In this document: positions 1 to 10,947 of the stretch, piece by piece
Position numbering within the stretch: the stretch's first letter is position 1
Layout of the letters: each line of letters begins with the position of its first letter
Origin: Clarkia xantiana subsp. parviflora
Lineage: Eukaryota > Streptophyta > Magnoliopsida > Myrtales > Onagraceae
Assembly: GCA_036873135.1 (NCBI GenBank)
Contig: JAPTYO010000007.1
Coordinates: 61,056,383 to 61,120,382, forward strand
Direction of reading: 5' to 3'
Length of the DNA stretch: 64,000 nucleotides
The notes under the pieces: generated by a model
What the model saw: only the letters and a program-made list of their open reading frames with translations
Databases searched by the model: none
Told to the model about the DNA's origin: nothing
Translations under genes and position numbers: made by a program

Positions 1-1309
1 CGGGAGACGTATTGATCCTTCTCGCGGAAGTGATAGTAGCCTGCCTTCAAGACCCGGGGAGTTTCACCTCGAAGGATCCTCTTGACATCAGCAATTCGGC
101 CCTCCTTGGTCGAGGAAATCAAGTCCGACGGAACCATCCTTTTATACGATTTAATAGCGAGTCGGAGTCGTTTACCTTCTTCAGCATTCTGGACCTCGAA
201 GAGTTGGTCCAGATCCACCCGCGGCCGCTTGGGCTGCTCCGTTGAAGGAGACCCCGACCTGGCAGCAGCAGCCTTCTTGGCAGACTTCCTCTTCCGCGAG
301 GGGCGGACAGCATCGGTCTCCCCCTGCTTAAGGAAGAAATCGGTCAGCACAGACACCTTCTTGGCTGCAAACAATAAACGAAGAAAAAGTTAGAAATTTT
401 ACCCAAGGGACCATGCTAGAAGGGCCGTCGAAGAGCTGCCCCCCAGAGACAATACTAAGGAGTCGGACCCCAGTATGCACCAGGTCCCGCTCCACCAGAG
501 AGTTAGCATTAAGGGGAGTGTAAGACTCCCCCCAACGATAAAGCTGGATCAATTGAAGAGTCTCGAAGTCCTCATCAGCATAGGAGTGGAAAGCAGGCGG
601 AGGGTCTGCTGCCACCTCCCACCGAGGCCAAGGGATAGAAGAATGTTGGATGAAGAAGTAGCTTCTCTTCCAGCTACTGTTGTCAGACCCTGTATCGATC
701 AAGAGTCCCCGACCCTTGACCACCTTTCAGGTGTCACTGGTCCAACCGTGCCGGGCAAGCTGCTGCTTACTCCACTTGGGCATCCGAGGGTAGAAGGCGC
801 AAACCCCCGCCTCGTTGCATTTCAGCCCATAGAAGGTCCTGAAGAGTTGGAGGCTGTAGACCCACTTCTGTCGGAGACAAAGGACTTGAAAGGCGTTCCA
901 GATGCGGATGGCATGAGGAGAAAAGGTAGTGGGGTGTGTTTGGTAATGTTGGCACAGCTCGACCAGGTTACCACAGAAGGGGAACCTGATCCCCGCTGAT
1001 ATTTGTCCCGTAGAGACAAATACCTCCCCTTTCTGGGGACGAGTAACCTCAGGCTCACTCGAGGGACGATGTCGATCATACGGGAAGCGAGGTTCCCAGG
1101 TGAGGGTGATGCAACCCTCTCGGAGAGCTGCATCGTAAGCAGTGGTGGAAATTTCATTCGGAGCATAGTCAAATTTAAAAGGTTTTCTCCCTTCGGAGCT
1201 GGAACCGCTGTCTGAAAAGCAACCAGGGCAAGAAAATACAGTGGGATTCTGGAAGAAATTAAAAAGGAAAAGACGAACAAGCAACGAAGAGTGTTTCCTT
1301 ACCAGACAT
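1..1309 (-). pseudogene. Antisense extra ORF of a Tat-like Gypsy element, N-terminal and middle part
   Basis: This gene runs opposite to the retrotransposon. The best start is ATG at 1309-1307 (ATGTCTG). It is followed at once by a GTAAGG donor at 1302 and a TTTTCAG acceptor ending at 1212, a 91-nt putative intron after which the frame reads MSDSGSSSEGRKPFKF. The frame then stays open except for one TGA at about 726. A second acceptor (pyrimidine tract plus GCAG) ends at about 365; its donor is unresolved. The last open frame begins AKKVSVLTDFFLKQ and runs off the window edge. The stretch with IRFPFCGNLVELCQHYQ and RSYFFIQHSSIPWPRW resembles the gag-like or 'putative plant transposon protein' family found in antisense extra ORFs of Tat elements. 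Function is unknown. The TGA suggests this copy is dead. An unspliced start at 1374 is also open. Confidence 0.6.
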
Positions 1310-1374
1310 GGTGGAGTAGAGATTGAAAGAGATGAACGAAGTGTCGCCGGAAAGATGATCAGAGAAGATTCCAA

Positions 1375-1852
1375 GGATCTTCGAAAGCACAGAGCTGGGA
1401 ATTGCAGAAGAATCGCAGAGAGCTTTTGAGGATTCGAAGACGGTAAAAGTTAAATTGTGACTGCGGCTAGGGTTTTATAATCGAAGAAGACAGTTGAAAG
1501 GACACTTCGATCCGAGCCGTCAAATTCGAAAGGTCTTAATCTGGACCGTCGAGATGAAACGTGCAGAAGGACAACGGGCGTAATGATGAAACGGCCTGAA
1601 AAGTACTTTTCAGAAAAGGACAGGCGCGAAAAATCAGGCACGTGGGTCGAAAACGTCACTCCATCATCTGATGCATTTAATGCACTAGAAAACCGAAGAG
1701 ACCCTTGGGATATAGCAGTTATCCATAAAACCCTGAGGAAACGTAGAGGAGAAGACTGGTGACTTTAAGTAACTGAACCAAGGAGAAGATCCCCGACTCT
1801 AGTATCGGAAAAATCGGGAGTTGGAAGACACGACGAACTAAAAGTCCCTCAT
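1375..1852. other. Non-coding stretch between antisense ORF and polypurine tract
   Basis: This 3' untranslated DNA of Gypsy-1 would also be the upstream region of the antisense gene. I see no ORF of substance and no clear TATA motif on the minus strand. Confidence 0.5.
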
Positions 1853-1866
1853 GTCTTGGGGGAAAA
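1853..1866 (+). promoter_or_regulatory. Polypurine tract of Gypsy-1
   Basis: A purine run (CTTGGGGGAAAA) directly precedes the TG of the 3' LTR. This is where plus-strand DNA synthesis is primed in LTR retrotransposons, and it fixes the plus orientation of the element. Confidence 0.75.
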
Positions 1867-2562
1867 TGATGGGTCCGATTATAGCCGTCAGGCCCTTTAA
1901 CGGCGAGGAAACGGCAAACAGGCCCACCAGGCCCAGAGTAAAGGTCATGATGACCTAGGAGAAGGGTCCCGATGAAGGGAGTCCCGACGAAGCAGGGTCC
2001 CGACAGAGTCGGTCCCGACGGTGGAGCTAGAAGCTCCCGATGAGAAGCCTTTAAGTAGGCCCCGATGATGAATCCCTGATAATGATTGGCCCTGTCACGA
2101 TGACGAGGGGCCCCGAGCGGTGACACAACGAGATAACTCTGGAGTCCCTGACGGGAGTCGGGACTCGTTACCAGAGGATAAAGCCAAGATATGCGGGGCG
2201 TGGCCGAAATATACGGAACGTGGTTAAGATACACGGATCGTGGCCGAGATACGCGGGGCACGGCTAAGATACGCGAGATCGTGTACGAAATAAGCGGGAT
2301 ACGGGCTAACCACCCCTAACGGTTCGCCAGGTACCTGAGGCACCTCTTTGCCTATAAAAAGGCAGGAGGTCACCTCAGATCACGGACGTTAAATTACATA
2401 CCTTTTGAGATTATTGCTTGCCAGTCATACGAGAGACTCATTTAAGCATCGGAGAGGGATTCTGGGTCACCGCCCGGTCTATCCCCTCTTGCAGGATTGC
2501 GTGGAGCGAAGGAGCTAGGATTGCCGTCAAGATCCGTGCCGGAGTTCCACCGTGATCCAACA
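1867..2562 (+). repeat. 3' LTR of Gypsy-1 (696 bp)
   Basis: It starts TGATGGGTCC and ends GTGATCCAACA, matching the 5' LTR of Gypsy-3 at 56058-56790. A TATA-like TATAAAA lies at 2353-2359. Two sets of short repeats occupy the U3: GGTCCCGA-type repeats at about 1966-2020 and GAGATACGCGGGGC-type repeats further right. Confidence 0.85.
2182..2295 (+). repeat. Short tandem repeats in the Gypsy-1 LTR U3
   Basis: About five degenerate copies of a roughly 20-bp unit (consensus near GAGATACGCGGGGCGTGGCC) lie upstream of the TATA motif. The Gypsy-3 LTR has the same unit at 56405-56530, so the array is a family property. An enhancer role is an inference. Confidence 0.6.
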
Positions 2563-2689
2563 TAGACCACACAATCTGATGTAATCAAACATTATGACGT
2601 CGATGTATCATAAACTCAAATTTCAATTCTCTCATTTTTCGAAATGTAACTTTCAATTCATCAAAAATGTTATCACAGATACATGCCCA

Positions 2690-4018
2690 CATTTAAACCC
2701 TACGCAATCCAAGCATTTTAAAATTCTTTTCAAATGTCTCCCTACGTAATGGTTTAGTTAGTGGGTCCGCCACCATATCATCAGTGGGCGAGTATTCTAA
2801 AGTTATTATATTATCTTATACCATAGATTTATCATAATTATATTTCACATCAATGTGTTTAGTCCTACTATGGTACTCTGGATTATTTACTGCCACAATC
2901 GATGATTGACTGTCAAAGAACACCTTCACAGGTTTACTCCCAACATCGCCATTAAGCAGCGTAGTAAGAAGCCTTTTCAGCCAGACCGCTTCCTGTGCAT
3001 TTTTAGAGAGAGCAACGATTTCCGATTCCATCATAGACAGCGCGACACAGGATTGCTTCTTTCTCGTTCATGAAATGGCGGCATCAGCAAGGAGAAACAC
3101 TCCTCCTGTGGTGGACTTACGATCGTCTGGATCGCCACCATGGTCGGCATCACTGAATCCGGTCAATTCTAACTTCATGCCCTCATAGCACAGTACGTAG
3201 TCGGCAGTACCTTTCAGATATCGTATGATCCGCTTTACATATTTTAAATGTTGATAGCCAGTGTCTGATTGGAATCTTGCTTCTAGGCCCACAGCGTAAC
3301 AGATGTCCGACCGAGTACAAAGCATGCCGTACATGAGACTCCCAACCATGCTTAAATACTCTGCACTCCTAATATGTTCACGCTCTTGCTGGTTCTTCGG
3401 GCCGTCGCGCTTTGACAACGCGCACCCGAGTACTACCGGCGTTTCCACGGGTTTGGCATCCTGTATCTAAACATTTTCAATAGTTTGTTGATGTAGGCTT
3501 CCTGAGATAGACATAACCTCCGGATGGCACAATCTCTAGCAATTTTAATGCCAAGATGTATGTAGCATTTCCCATGTCTTTCATCTCAAATACAGATGCC
3601 AACCAGGACTTTGATTCATGCATGAAACTTACATCGTTTGCAGCACGAGTATGTCATCCACGTATAAAGTTAAGATGACATACTTTAACCCGGAGGTCTT
3701 TGTATACACGCATGGATCCTCGTGGAGATTCATGAATCCGTTTCCAACAATTTCCTCGTGGAACCTGTTGTACCATTGCCGAGACGATTGTTTGAGACCG
3801 TAAATAGATCTTTGGAGTTTACAAACTTTACATTCGTTACCAAGAGTAATTAAACCCTCTGGTTGCTCCATATAGATCTCTTCCTCCAGGTTTCCGTGGA
3901 TGAATGCGGTCTTAACATCCATTTGAAGCAGCTCTAAATCGAGGAGTGCGACCAGAGCTAGGATTGCCCTGACTGTGGTATACCTCACAGTCGGTGAGTA
4001 AGTCTCATCAAAGTCCAC
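2690..4018 (-). pseudogene. Copia-1 pol remnant: reverse transcriptase and RNase H
   Basis: Read from 4018 leftwards, the frame opens at DFDETYSPTVRYTTVRAI, passes [20 protein letters not shown] and [14 protein letters not shown], and reaches the Copia RT active site LYVDDIL. A later frame has SDADHGGDPDDRKSTTGGVF and the RNase H end PEYHSRTKHIDVKYNY. The N-terminal fingers of RT are missing: linker sequence joins directly to DFDETYSP near 4018, an internal deletion relative to Copia-7. Frameshifts break it near 3450-3630 and at about 3050. In a working element this domain would copy the RNA in the virus-like particle; this copy cannot. Confidence 0.85.
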
Positions 4019-4349
4019 TCGTAACCAAATTGGTTAACCCACTCCCACTGAGAACAATGGGTAGTTGTGGTATTATTGGATTTTCATCTAGCAGTCCGGC
4101 AACGTGATTATTAGGTTCAACTTGATTCGCACCTGCAGCAACAATGATTTGTGTGGTCGGATTGTGTCCCCCACTGGGAACAATGGGTAGTTGTGGTATT
4201 ATTGGATTTTCATCTAGCAGTCCGGCAACGTGATTATTAGGTTCAACTTGATGCGCACCTGCAGCAACAATGATTTGTGTGGTCGGATTGTGTCCTCCCA
4301 CTGGATTTACTATGAAAATGTCACCATCCTCATTTACCATTTCATTCAC
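4008..4349 (-). pseudogene. Copia-1 linker upstream of RT, with an internal duplication
   Basis: The short frame has VNEDGDIFIVNPVGG, PTTQIIVAAGA and PQLPIVPSG, which recur in Copia-2, Copia-5 and Copia-7 between the position expected for integrase and RT. It is a low-complexity linker with no known fold. Confidence 0.7.
4046..4297 (-). repeat. Two tandem 126-bp units (42 codons) inside the linker
   Basis: The block containing AATCAAGTTGAACC, GATGAAAATCC and the PQLPIV codons occurs twice head to tail with few differences. The unit is a multiple of three, so the frame is kept. The other Copia copies show one unit. Confidence 0.8.
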
Positions 4350-4676
4350 TTACGTTGTCACCTCAAATCTCCCACTCGAAGTAAGTAGGACCTTCTATCA
4401 TCGTTATCCTACTCCAATTCGATCAAGACTTCGTCTGTTTATATCTCATCAAGCGTTGAAAATCCATCCTCAAGGCGTATAACGTCTCATGTTCGACCAC
4501 GACACCATTATCACAAGCTAATTTAAACATGTATCCTCTAAGAGTAGTCACCATACTCTCTGTCTAAATACTTGTTTAATGCGCATGTTAATGTCGATGG
4601 TAAGAATTAATTCATCATCATTCCTTTTAGCTTTTATGGCGTCGTGTTTGACCGATTTTGTCGATGAAGTGTGTTA
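4350..4676. other. Copia-1 non-coding stretch up to the fusion point
   Basis: It corresponds to the region of Copia-7 near 47575-47900. No ORF is evident. The junction with Copia-2 lies around 4675, where RNase H sequence (minus-strand GACGCCGACCA) meets unrelated sequence. Confidence 0.5.
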
Positions 4677-5760
4677 TGGTCGGCGTCACTATATCCTAAT
4701 GATTCGAGTTTTCCACCATCATAGCACCGAGCGCAGTCAGCAGTACCTTTCAGGTATCGAATTATCCGTTTCACAACCTTTAGCTGTTGAGTGCCAGGAT
4801 CTGATTGGAATCGTGCTACTAGGCCAACAGCATAAAAGATGTCCGGTCGAGTGCATTGCATGGCATACATTAAGTTGCCATCCATACTTAAGTATTATGC
4901 ACTCTCTATCTGTTTACGCTCCACCAAGTTCTTCGGGCCAACACGCTTCGACAGCGCGCACCCGAGCGCAACCGGCGTATCGACAGGCTTGGCATCCTGT
5001 AGTCGGAACCTTTTCAACAATTTTGTTGATATGAGATAGAGATAGTTTACGAGCAGCCCTATTCCTAGCAATCTTATTGCCTAGGATGTACGTGGCTTCT
5101 ACCATGTATTTCATCTCAAATATAGATGCTAGCCAGGACTTTGATTGATTCATGTAACTTACATCATTTGCGGCAATCAATATGTCATCGACATATAATG
5201 TTCGGATGGCGTACTTAAACTTGGAAGTCTTCGTGTACAAGGACGGATCCTCGTGAAGATTCACGAATCTGTTTCCAATGATTTCCTCATGGAATCTACA
5301 GTACCATTCCCGGGATGATTGTTTAAGACCGTAAATAGATCTTTGGAGTTTACGCACTTTACGTTCGTTGCCAGGGGTAATGAAACCCTCCGGCTATTCC
5401 ATATAGATCTTCTCCTCCAGGTTGCCATGGAGGAATGCAGTCTTAACATCCATTTGGTGCAGCTCCAGATCGAGGCTTGCAACCAAAGTCAATATGGCCC
5501 GTACTGTGGTGTAACGCACAGTAGGTGATAAAGTCTCGTCAAAGTCCACTCCGTGGAGTTGGGTATATCCTTTCGCGACAAGTCGAGCTTTGTACTGCTC
5601 GACAGCTCCATCAGCAGTGAGTTTCAATTTCATAACCCACTTGGCACATATAGCTCTGCGGTTAGCAGGCAAATCAACTAAAGACCAGACAGAATTAGCT
5701 TTCACAGAGGCGATTTCATCTTCCATTGCTTTCCTCCATTATTTCGCTTGAGGTCCTTCC
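4677..5760 (-). pseudogene. Copia-2 pol remnant: RT and start of RNase H
   Basis: From 5726 leftwards one frame runs to 4914 with a single in-frame TAG near 5394. It carries [69 protein letters not shown] and the active-site LYVDDILIAANDV. A frameshift near 5030 moves RNase H into another frame, which ends truncated just after the first RNase H aspartates (SDADH). Confidence 0.85.
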
Positions 5761-5879
5761 ATATCTTGTTTAACCGTTACCGGTTCATCAACTGAAGTAA
5801 GAGTGAATAACTCACCTCTTTCGATGGGATACTTATTGGGAGAAGTTTGTTGCCTTAGACTTCGTCGGCTCGTTTTTCC

Positions 5880-6345
5880 CATCTTGAGATTGAACTTCAC
5901 TCCCACTGGGAATAATGCTCGTTATCGGTGCAATACTCCCACTGGGAACAAGGGCACTACTTTAACTTTCACCAATATTTTTTCTTGGACGACCCCTCCG
6001 TCTCGGATTTCCACCTCCGAGATTAATTCCACGGTTATTATGACCGAAAATCGGGTTAGTCGTACCAGCCGTACTTGTTACAATAGGTAGTTGCGGTAAA
6101 ATTTGGATTTTCATCCATGGGTTCTGTAGCATGATCAGGTCCGACTTGATTTGCATCTGCAGCAACAGTGAACGTTGTGGTTGGATTGACTCCTCCCACT
6201 GGATTTACTATGAAAATGTCTCCATCTTCATTTACCATATCGTTCACTTGTGTTGCTGCTTCAATTCTCCTACTCGAATTGAGTGAGACCTGATCGTCAT
6301 CGTCTTCTAGTTCAATCAAAACTTCGTTCGTTGATTTCAAAGAAA
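5880..6345 (-). pseudogene. Copia-2 linker upstream of RT
   Basis: The minus-strand frames hold VNDMVNEDGDIFIVNPVGG, GRPRKNIGES and repeated 'TTCCCAGTGGGAGT' modules, as in Copia-7 at 47904-48340. Frameshifts break it. It shows the position just downstream of where integrase would be expected. Confidence 0.7.
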
Positions 6346-7399
6346 CTATGGAAATTCAACTCAATAATGTAATGTCTCATGTTCGACCACGTGACCAATC
6401 TCCCTAAGCTATTACACACATGAATGCTTTAGAGATACTTTTCAGTAGCTCATTTGGTACTATGTGTGTCTTAGTAACAATAATGTCACTATTTTGGTAA
6501 GATTCCACTCATTACCAATAGCTTGTTTGTTGTCATGTAACCGATTGTAAATTAATTAGGTTCACCACATGACTTGTAAATAATCCAATAACTCACCTTA
6601 TGTAAGGGATGTTATAGGTTAGAATTTACTGTTCATGTTATTAACCTTATTAATGGAGTGTGTATATCGTTTTAATACCTTAGCAAATCCCTTGTCGTTA
6701 GAGGCTAATAGTGGGAGACGTCGTTCAACAGGCGTTCCTTTTCATTGCTCTCTCATACTCCAAGTTTTTAACCACCATAGATCGTGCATTTAGGTTCTCA
6801 CCTTAATGCTCGTTTAAAATTATCTACGAGAATGTCGTATGAGTAGAACCCTTTGATGGCTATTCGTGCAAATGAAATTTTTTTTCCAGCATTAAATCAA
6901 GAACATACTTAATGCTAAATTTTGTATTTCGAATCGTTGTATTCCATCTCTCGAGGAATACACGCGCCGCGCGTTTACCTGGTGTAACCCGAGGTAAATC
7001 CTTTCGATTTCCAAAATTCAGTTTTAATCGGTGTCATACATGCTCATCATAAAAAAAAATTAACAATGGAGTACTAACAAATAAAGATAACCCTTAATAT
7101 CGCACTCAAATTAGCAATGCAATGGAATGTAACAATAAGATCAAGGGCTCGAGGTAAAATAATTCATACTCATTGCAAGCATCAAACTTAAATGCTTAAA
7201 TAAAGGTTTATCGCTTTACACGAATAACCACTTTTGGTTCAAGAGTATGAATTACTGAACTAGAAAAGGACCAAGCTATTAAGGACGAATATTATTCCTA
7301 GTCCTTATTTTATTGGGGGTCTTTCAACTCCATCCTTACGTTCATTCCTTTTCTTGATCCTGTGATTCAAAAGAAAGTTTTGAATCATTCTCAAGAGTA
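6346..7399. other. Copia-2 spacer between gag and linker, without protease or integrase
   Basis: About 1.05 kb of AT-rich DNA homologous to Copia-7 46680-47900 and Copia-6 52641-53287. I see no protease DTG/DSG motif, no HHCC finger and no integrase DDE frame on the minus strand. Confidence 0.6.
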
Positions 7400-8347
7400 G
7401 GAAATGCTGGTGAGAGTGTGTGACATTCGTCATTTCTTTCTCCGAACTTATCTTAGGATGATTTGTTCAGGCGGCAGCAAGGTGTCCTTTCACGCTACAC
7501 CTAAAGCACGTTCGAGATTCCTCTCGACGTGCTTTCTTGCTCTGCCTGTCCTTACCACCAAATGGCTTAGCTTTACTGCCTTTCTGTGTATCTGGATCAG
7601 ATGATACATATGTTTTCCTTTGAAAGTCTTTATACATTCTCTTGCGTTTACCCTTTGCGTAAGTGGAAAGGATGATGCAACACGCATCACGACTCTAGGT
7701 CTTTCAGCCTTGAGTCGTTCCTATTCCAGCTCAATATGAGCACGCACCTTCTCGATTGCATCGAGATGCCTTGCTTGGGTAAGATACATTTTCATGCTAT
7801 TCCAAGAGTTTGGTAAAGACCGGATAAAGCATCGGATTTTCTGCTCTTCCGACAGGACATGTCCTGCCTCCTTGAGTTCAGCAAGCATGTCAGACATATG
7901 TCAAATATGTTGCTGAATTGTATGCTCATGATTCATCATATAAGAGTCTAAAGCGGTGTTTAACGATCGCTTACGAGCTGATGTATAAACACAAAGCCCT
8001 GTTCTAAAGACCATTTTGCAGGTCCTTAGAAGGCTCAATATATCGTCCTTCAGCATAGTCATCGAGATAGAGCGAATTTCTTGATTCTTTGCATTCCATT
8101 TGTCATGGAATGGCTTATGTTCATCAATGAGGTTTCCCTCAGAGTTATCATCCTTAGTGGTCTAAAGATCCAGACATTTTGTTTCAGTAATTACCGTCCT
8201 CGCACGTTCACGATTACTACCATTAAATCTCACTGACTTTGCCAGGTGTGAGATTACATTGCTAATATCAGCCATTCGAACTAATATATTGACAATTTTG
8301 CATAAGAGGGAAGACAAAATCATTTTGAAAAAAAAAATTGCATTCAT
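7400..8347 (-). pseudogene. Copia-2 gag pseudogene
   Basis: From 8275 the frame reads MADISNVISHLAKSVRFNG, matching the gag start of Copia-6 and Copia-7. Further on are the SLPNSWNSMKMYLTQA segment and a basic stretch with a zinc knuckle CFRCSVKGHLAAA whose last cysteine codon has become a stop. There are several stops (the first at 8162) and at least one frameshift. Gag would form the particle shell; this copy cannot make it. Confidence 0.8.
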
Positions 8348-9232
8348 CAGACATCTTTGAGATAGAAGATAACAAATAATGATTCCTCAGACATCTAACC
8401 CAACCGACCAACAGTAAAGCCCGAATGAGGGGGGGTCGTGAAGGAATTCACGTTACCGCTATCTTAATTCTAATAGATCAGTCTTTTAAAACAGTTTAAT
8501 CGCTTTAACCGGAACAGGTGATTTTAAAACACCCGATCTTGGCTTTCCCAAGGCCCTTTTGAAAATGTTTCTAGGAACTACGGTTTACACATATAATTCT
8601 ACTACCCCAGTAAATTATCATGGCATATCACATCCAAGAAACAAAACACACCTCATGCATACGCGTCATGGGTCTAATGTTCCGATGAACTCATACTTAG
8701 CATATATAATTCTACTTCCTAAGTAAATTATCACATGCTAATACATCCTGAACAATCATGCATACGCATCATGCGTGATCAAACCATACAAACATGCATA
8801 TTTGGCGACTGATTTCCGCTTTAAAAAAAAATTGGGAATGATTTGCAATTCATGTTATAAATCAATCATGCGTACTTCTAGACATGAATCCTAGGCAAGT
8901 GCAATCATCACATCATGTCTGTCCTAGTCCGCAACTCATTAATTGAAAACCAGGGCTCAACCCACAACATGCATAATCCAGCTAGATTGACATAGTCAAG
9001 ACGAAAGTTCTAATCATGCAATAATATCAATTAAATAACAATTGCAATTCAGCCCACTAAATGATTCAGTCCCAAAATCATGCATTTCCGAGATCCATCC
9101 CCATAATCGAAACTAGGCATCAGGTATAATTAAAGCACGAATAACTTAAACTGTGAGCACTGTGTAGGTAATTTAAAGTTAAAAAACATTTGGATTTAAA
9201 AATTTGACCATCTTATTTTAATTAATTAATTT

Positions 9233-9545
9233 AGTTCGGATTAATTCCGGTTCGGTTCAAACCAGTTCTGACCGGTCCGGTTCGGTACTAGGGTTCGGCC
9301 GTACTGGTTCAGTTTTAAAATAGGATTCGGTTCGGTTTAACCCACATTAGTTGCCTCGGTCCAACCCGACCCGAATGGGTCGGACTAATTGAGAAAACCC
9401 GTCGTTTGACCCGCTCCGGTCTAATCCGCGTAACCCGAACCGGTTCGGTCCGGTTTGACCCTTCCGGTCTGGTTCAGTCCACGTGGTGTTCCGGGTTGGT
9501 TGACCCGACCCGGATGTGCTAAAATTGGACCGGTCCATAACCCAT
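9233..9545 (-). repeat. CGGTTCGG / CCGGTCCGG-rich block in the Copia-2 leader
   Basis: Degenerate repeats of GGTTCGGTCCGGTT-type words cover about 300 bp. The same block is found at the equivalent place in Copia-4 (about 20380-20580), Copia-5 (30290-30560), Copia-6 (33690-34030) and Copia-7 (44570-44860). Confidence 0.7.
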
Positions 9546-9680
9546 AGGGTTCGGTCCGAATAATTACTTGTGGGCCAAGTAGGGTTTTAAAGTCCACTAA
9601 ACTTAACTTGGCCTCTAAGTAATTATCAACAAATAAATATTGTCCAATTTTCTTCACATATATATATAAATTAGGCACAA

Positions 9681-9683
<3 letters not shown>

Positions 9684-9719
<36 letters not shown>
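9684..9719. repeat. (AT)n microsatellite
   Basis: About 36 bp of alternating A and T in the AT-rich half of the leader. Copia-7 has longer AT runs at the equivalent place. Confidence 0.9.
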
Positions 9720-9721
<2 letters not shown>

Positions 9722-10343
9722 CAAGATTCTATATTTACGAATATATAATCAATCAACAATATATATATCTTTTAGAATATATTATTGTCAATATTATATA
9801 TTTATGAATATATATTTCATCAATAATATATATTGTCTCAATTTTTAGGCAACTAACATATATATATACATCAATATTATCTATATTCCTAAAAATATGG
9901 TAGATATATTGATAGGAAATATACTCACAATTATCTTGTGAATATTATCCTAATCCTGGTAACAAAAATTTCGGCCGGCTTTAATAAAAAAATTCCGGTC
10001 ACTATAGGGTTACTTGTGGACTAAAAAATCAAAATTTCACATTGAACTCCTATAGTAGGTTCGACCGAAACTAACACCAAATTAGGGTTTGTGGTCAAAT
10101 TTCAAGATCAAATCTTGTCACGATCAAGAATCCAAAGTTTAAATTTGATAAAAGTCTTGCTTTTCTTGAAGATCATGAACATCAAGTTTTACTAAGAACA
10201 TCATGAGAATTTCGGCCAACATGATGTTACCCATAAAATCGAAACTTTTAAAACTTTGAACCCTAGATTAAAAATTTTGGTTCGGCCAAGGTACGAAAAT
10301 CCAAGAACACCAATTTTCTCAAAAATACGAACTGCCTAACACA

Positions 10344-10356
10344 GGCTCTGATACCA
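10344..10356 (-). promoter_or_regulatory. Primer-binding site of Copia-2 (initiator tRNA-Met type)
   Basis: The plus strand reads GGCTCTGATACCA, so the element strand reads TGGTATCAGAGCC, one base away from the end of the LTR. This is the standard initiator-Met PBS of plant Copia elements. Confidence 0.9.
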
Positions 10357-10357
10357 C

Positions 10358-10947
10358 TGTTGGATTATGGTGACTAATCCTACAGAAACGAAACCCTAGA
10401 TACGTGCATGGTAACTAACTACGCAGCGGAAGAAAGTGCACATACCTTTAACGATTTCTGTAGCCCATGATCTTCGAGGGGAGTTCTCGATCCACCGACC
10501 GGTACCCCGTAGAGGTTCCTGTTAGAGAAGTCCTACGCGGTTTGATCTTCACAGCAAAGTCTCATTCGATTCTAGCGGGATGGATCTTACTTGGAGTAAA
10601 TTGCTCGTTGCAATTTATGAACCTCCTATGTGTAGGTTCGGCCGAAATACTATGGGACCTAGGGGGAGGGTTTTAATCTCAACACTTGGGAAGAGAGAAT
10701 GAGCAATTAATGAGTCACCCCTAGGTACCTATATATAGGAGTGGAGGTGAGAAAACCCACCTCCTTACTCCTTAGGTCGGCGCCGAACTAGTGTGGCAAG
10801 GGAGGCCCAATTTTGGGCCTCTCATGTCACATGAGATTTTAGGCCTAGTCTAAAATCCCTAATGTGACTTAGTCCTAATTTCTTAGGTACTTAGCCTTTA
10901 TTTAATGGGCTACCCATTACGACATCCCTTAACCTCAAATGCTAACA
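10358..10947 (-). repeat. 5' LTR of Copia-2 (590 bp)
   Basis: On the plus strand it begins TGTTGGATTATGG and ends AAATGCTAACA, so on the element strand it starts TGTTAGCATTTG and ends CCAACA. A TATA motif lies at 10730-10737 on the minus strand. Confidence 0.9.

Larger units (their letters stand above)
1..2562 (+). mobile_element. Gypsy-1: 3' part of a Tat-like Gypsy LTR retrotransposon
   Basis: The element runs off the left edge. What remains is the 3' internal region with a long antisense ORF, a polypurine tract and a complete 3' LTR ending CA at 2562. Gypsy-3 on the right has the same layout (gag-pol, tandem spacer, antisense ORF), and the two LTRs match in their starts (TGATGGGT), ends (GTGATCCAACA) and U3 repeats. 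The sequence after 2562 is Copia 3' internal sequence, so Gypsy-1 inserted into Copia-1. The first 5 bp of the right flank are TAGAC; the matching target duplication would be outside the window. Confidence 0.85.
2563..4676 (-). mobile_element. Copia-1: partial minus-strand Copia copy (3' half)
   Basis: The remnant holds the end of pol (RNase H and RT) and part of the linker upstream of RT. Its 3' end was cut off by the insertion of Gypsy-1 at 2562. Its 5' side ends near 4676, where the sequence jumps into the RNase H of a second copy (Copia-2). Divergence and deletions make it a dead fragment. Confidence 0.8.
8348..10343 (-). other. Copia-2 long untranslated leader
   Basis: About 2 kb between PBS and gag with no credible ORF. 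Conserved islands shared with the other copies include CATGCATAC-rich stretches near 8650-8790, GATCTTGGCTTTCCCAAGGCCC near 8540-8562, the CGGTTCGG-rich block at 9233-9545 and an AT-rich block at 9660-9950. Confidence 0.6.
4677..10947 (-). mobile_element. Copia-2: minus-strand Copia copy with 5' LTR
   Basis: In transcription order (right to left) it has a 5' LTR at 10947-10358, PBS, a leader of about 2 kb, a gag pseudogene, a spacer without protease or integrase, the linker, and RT into RNase H. It stops at the Copia-1 junction. To its right, at 10948, lies the 3' internal region of a plus-strand copy (Copia-3), so Copia-2 inserted into Copia-3 or was joined to it. The other end is not in the window. 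Confidence 0.85.

Noticed and set aside
475..999. 174-codon plus-strand ORF in Gypsy-1
   Set aside because: It overlaps the minus-strand antisense gene, which has the family similarity and splice sites; the plus frame has none.
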